A DNA stretch of 40,352 bases from contig JAADVB010000174.1 in assembly GCA_023334545.1 (NCBI GenBank), positions 1 to 40,352 of the forward strand. The letters are read 5' to 3'. Below are positions 40,095 to 40,352 of the stretch, one piece after another. This DNA is from Salisapilia sapeloensis. Taxonomy: Eukaryota; Oomycota; Peronosporomycetes; Peronosporales; Salisapiliaceae. The notes below the pieces were generated by a model, which ran no database searches, had not been told where the DNA came from, and saw only the letters and a program-made list of their open reading frames with translations. Every line of letters begins with the position of its first letter. Within the stretch, counting starts at the first letter, position 1. Both the position numbers and the translations under genes were made by a program.

Positions 40095-40197
40095 AGTGGA
40101 TGTAGTCGTTGCATGCGTATTTATGAGTAATCGATTTGAAAATGAAATACACTGGTAACTTGGCTTCGATTGCTTAGCCTATGTCAACGACGACCCT

Positions 40198-40352
40198 TTA
40201 CAAGAAGATATGTAACGTAGATACTTGGCCGAAATCGATGGCACGAATGGAAACGATCTGACTTGATTCTGGCTTCTGAGGCACCGGTTTCGCCTGCACG
40301 AAAGGAGGACCTCGCATGAGTGTCCCTGAGACGGAGAAACGCACGCGAATGG
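40198..40352 (-). CDS. Possible 3' end of a minus-strand gene, cut by the window edge
   Basis: From the right edge a minus-strand frame runs 50 codons to a TAA at 40200-40198. The translation (IRVRFSVSGTLMRGPPFVQA ... IVSIRAIDFGQVSTLHIFL) has balanced composition and alternates hydrophobic residues like beta strands, while the other two frames look like noise. It would converge with copy B of the bZIP pair, 103 bp between stops. I do not recognise the protein. Too short to be sure that it is coding. Confidence 0.35.
   Translation of the reverse strand, partial: IRVRFSVSGTLMRGPPFVQAKPVPQKPESSQIVSIRAIDFGQVSTLHIFL

Noticed and set aside
1-40352. CRISPR arrays, transposons, tRNA or rRNA genes, effector motifs (RxLR, LFLAK)
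   Set aside because: I looked for direct repeat arrays, terminal inverted repeats, tRNA B-box sequences and N-terminal effector motifs after signal peptides and found none that held up.

Overview
The window looks like a gene-dense stretch of nuclear DNA from an oomycete (stramenopile), most likely a zoospore-forming one. The evidence is: many intronless or intron-poor genes; about 30 inferred introns, all roughly 48-79 nt with GT-AG ends; TCAYTTY-type initiator elements just upstream of several start codons; two tandem bZIP genes fused to a C-terminal domain that I associate with the oomycete M96/START-like family; and an axonemal inner-arm dynein light chain (p28), which implies a flagellum. 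I cannot name the genus from sequence alone. There is no plasmid, phage, transposon, CRISPR or tRNA signal.

Layout, left to right: the 5' end of cytosolic malate dehydrogenase (minus); an unrecognised 614-aa protein (minus); p28/DNALI1 (plus, 3 exons); a leukotriene-A4-hydrolase-type M1 aminopeptidase with a C-terminal membrane anchor (plus); ribosomal protein eL34 (plus, 4 exons); an 8.25-kb intronless TOR kinase gene (minus); a GPR107-type seven-helix Golgi protein (plus, 4 exons); a charged-helix plus FYVE-finger protein (plus); a kinesin (minus, 5 exons); pantothenate synthetase (plus, 3 exons); a BLM/Sgs1-type RecQ helicase (minus, 3 exons); a multi-PHD protein (minus); arginyl-tRNA synthetase (plus); a SPIN90/Ldb17-like actin regulator (plus, 3 exons); a coiled-coil protein (plus, 3 exons); a secreted EGF-repeat protein (plus, 9 exons); a small Cys-rich protein with a Pro/Tyr/Gly/Gln tail (plus); two tandem bZIP genes (plus, 2 exons each); and probably the 3' end of one more minus-strand gene at the right edge.

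This is mainly a housekeeping and cell-biology neighbourhood, not an operon or a mobile island. Genes are tightly packed: head-to-head start codons are as close as 18 bp (PHD protein / ArgRS) and convergent stop codons as close as 20 bp (PanC / RecQ), so transcripts must overlap. I see no convincing new multi-gene system. The most interesting points are architectural: a tail-anchored LTA4H; a RecQ helicase with a GRF zinc finger and two short N-terminal exons outside its long reading frame; a bZIP pair in which the normally invariant DNA-contacting Asn is His in both copies; an EGF protein built by internal duplication with mismatched introns; and a long proline-rich insert between the TOR kinase and FATC domains.

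Exon boundaries are hand-derived from splice signals, frame and family similarity. No alignment or database search was run.
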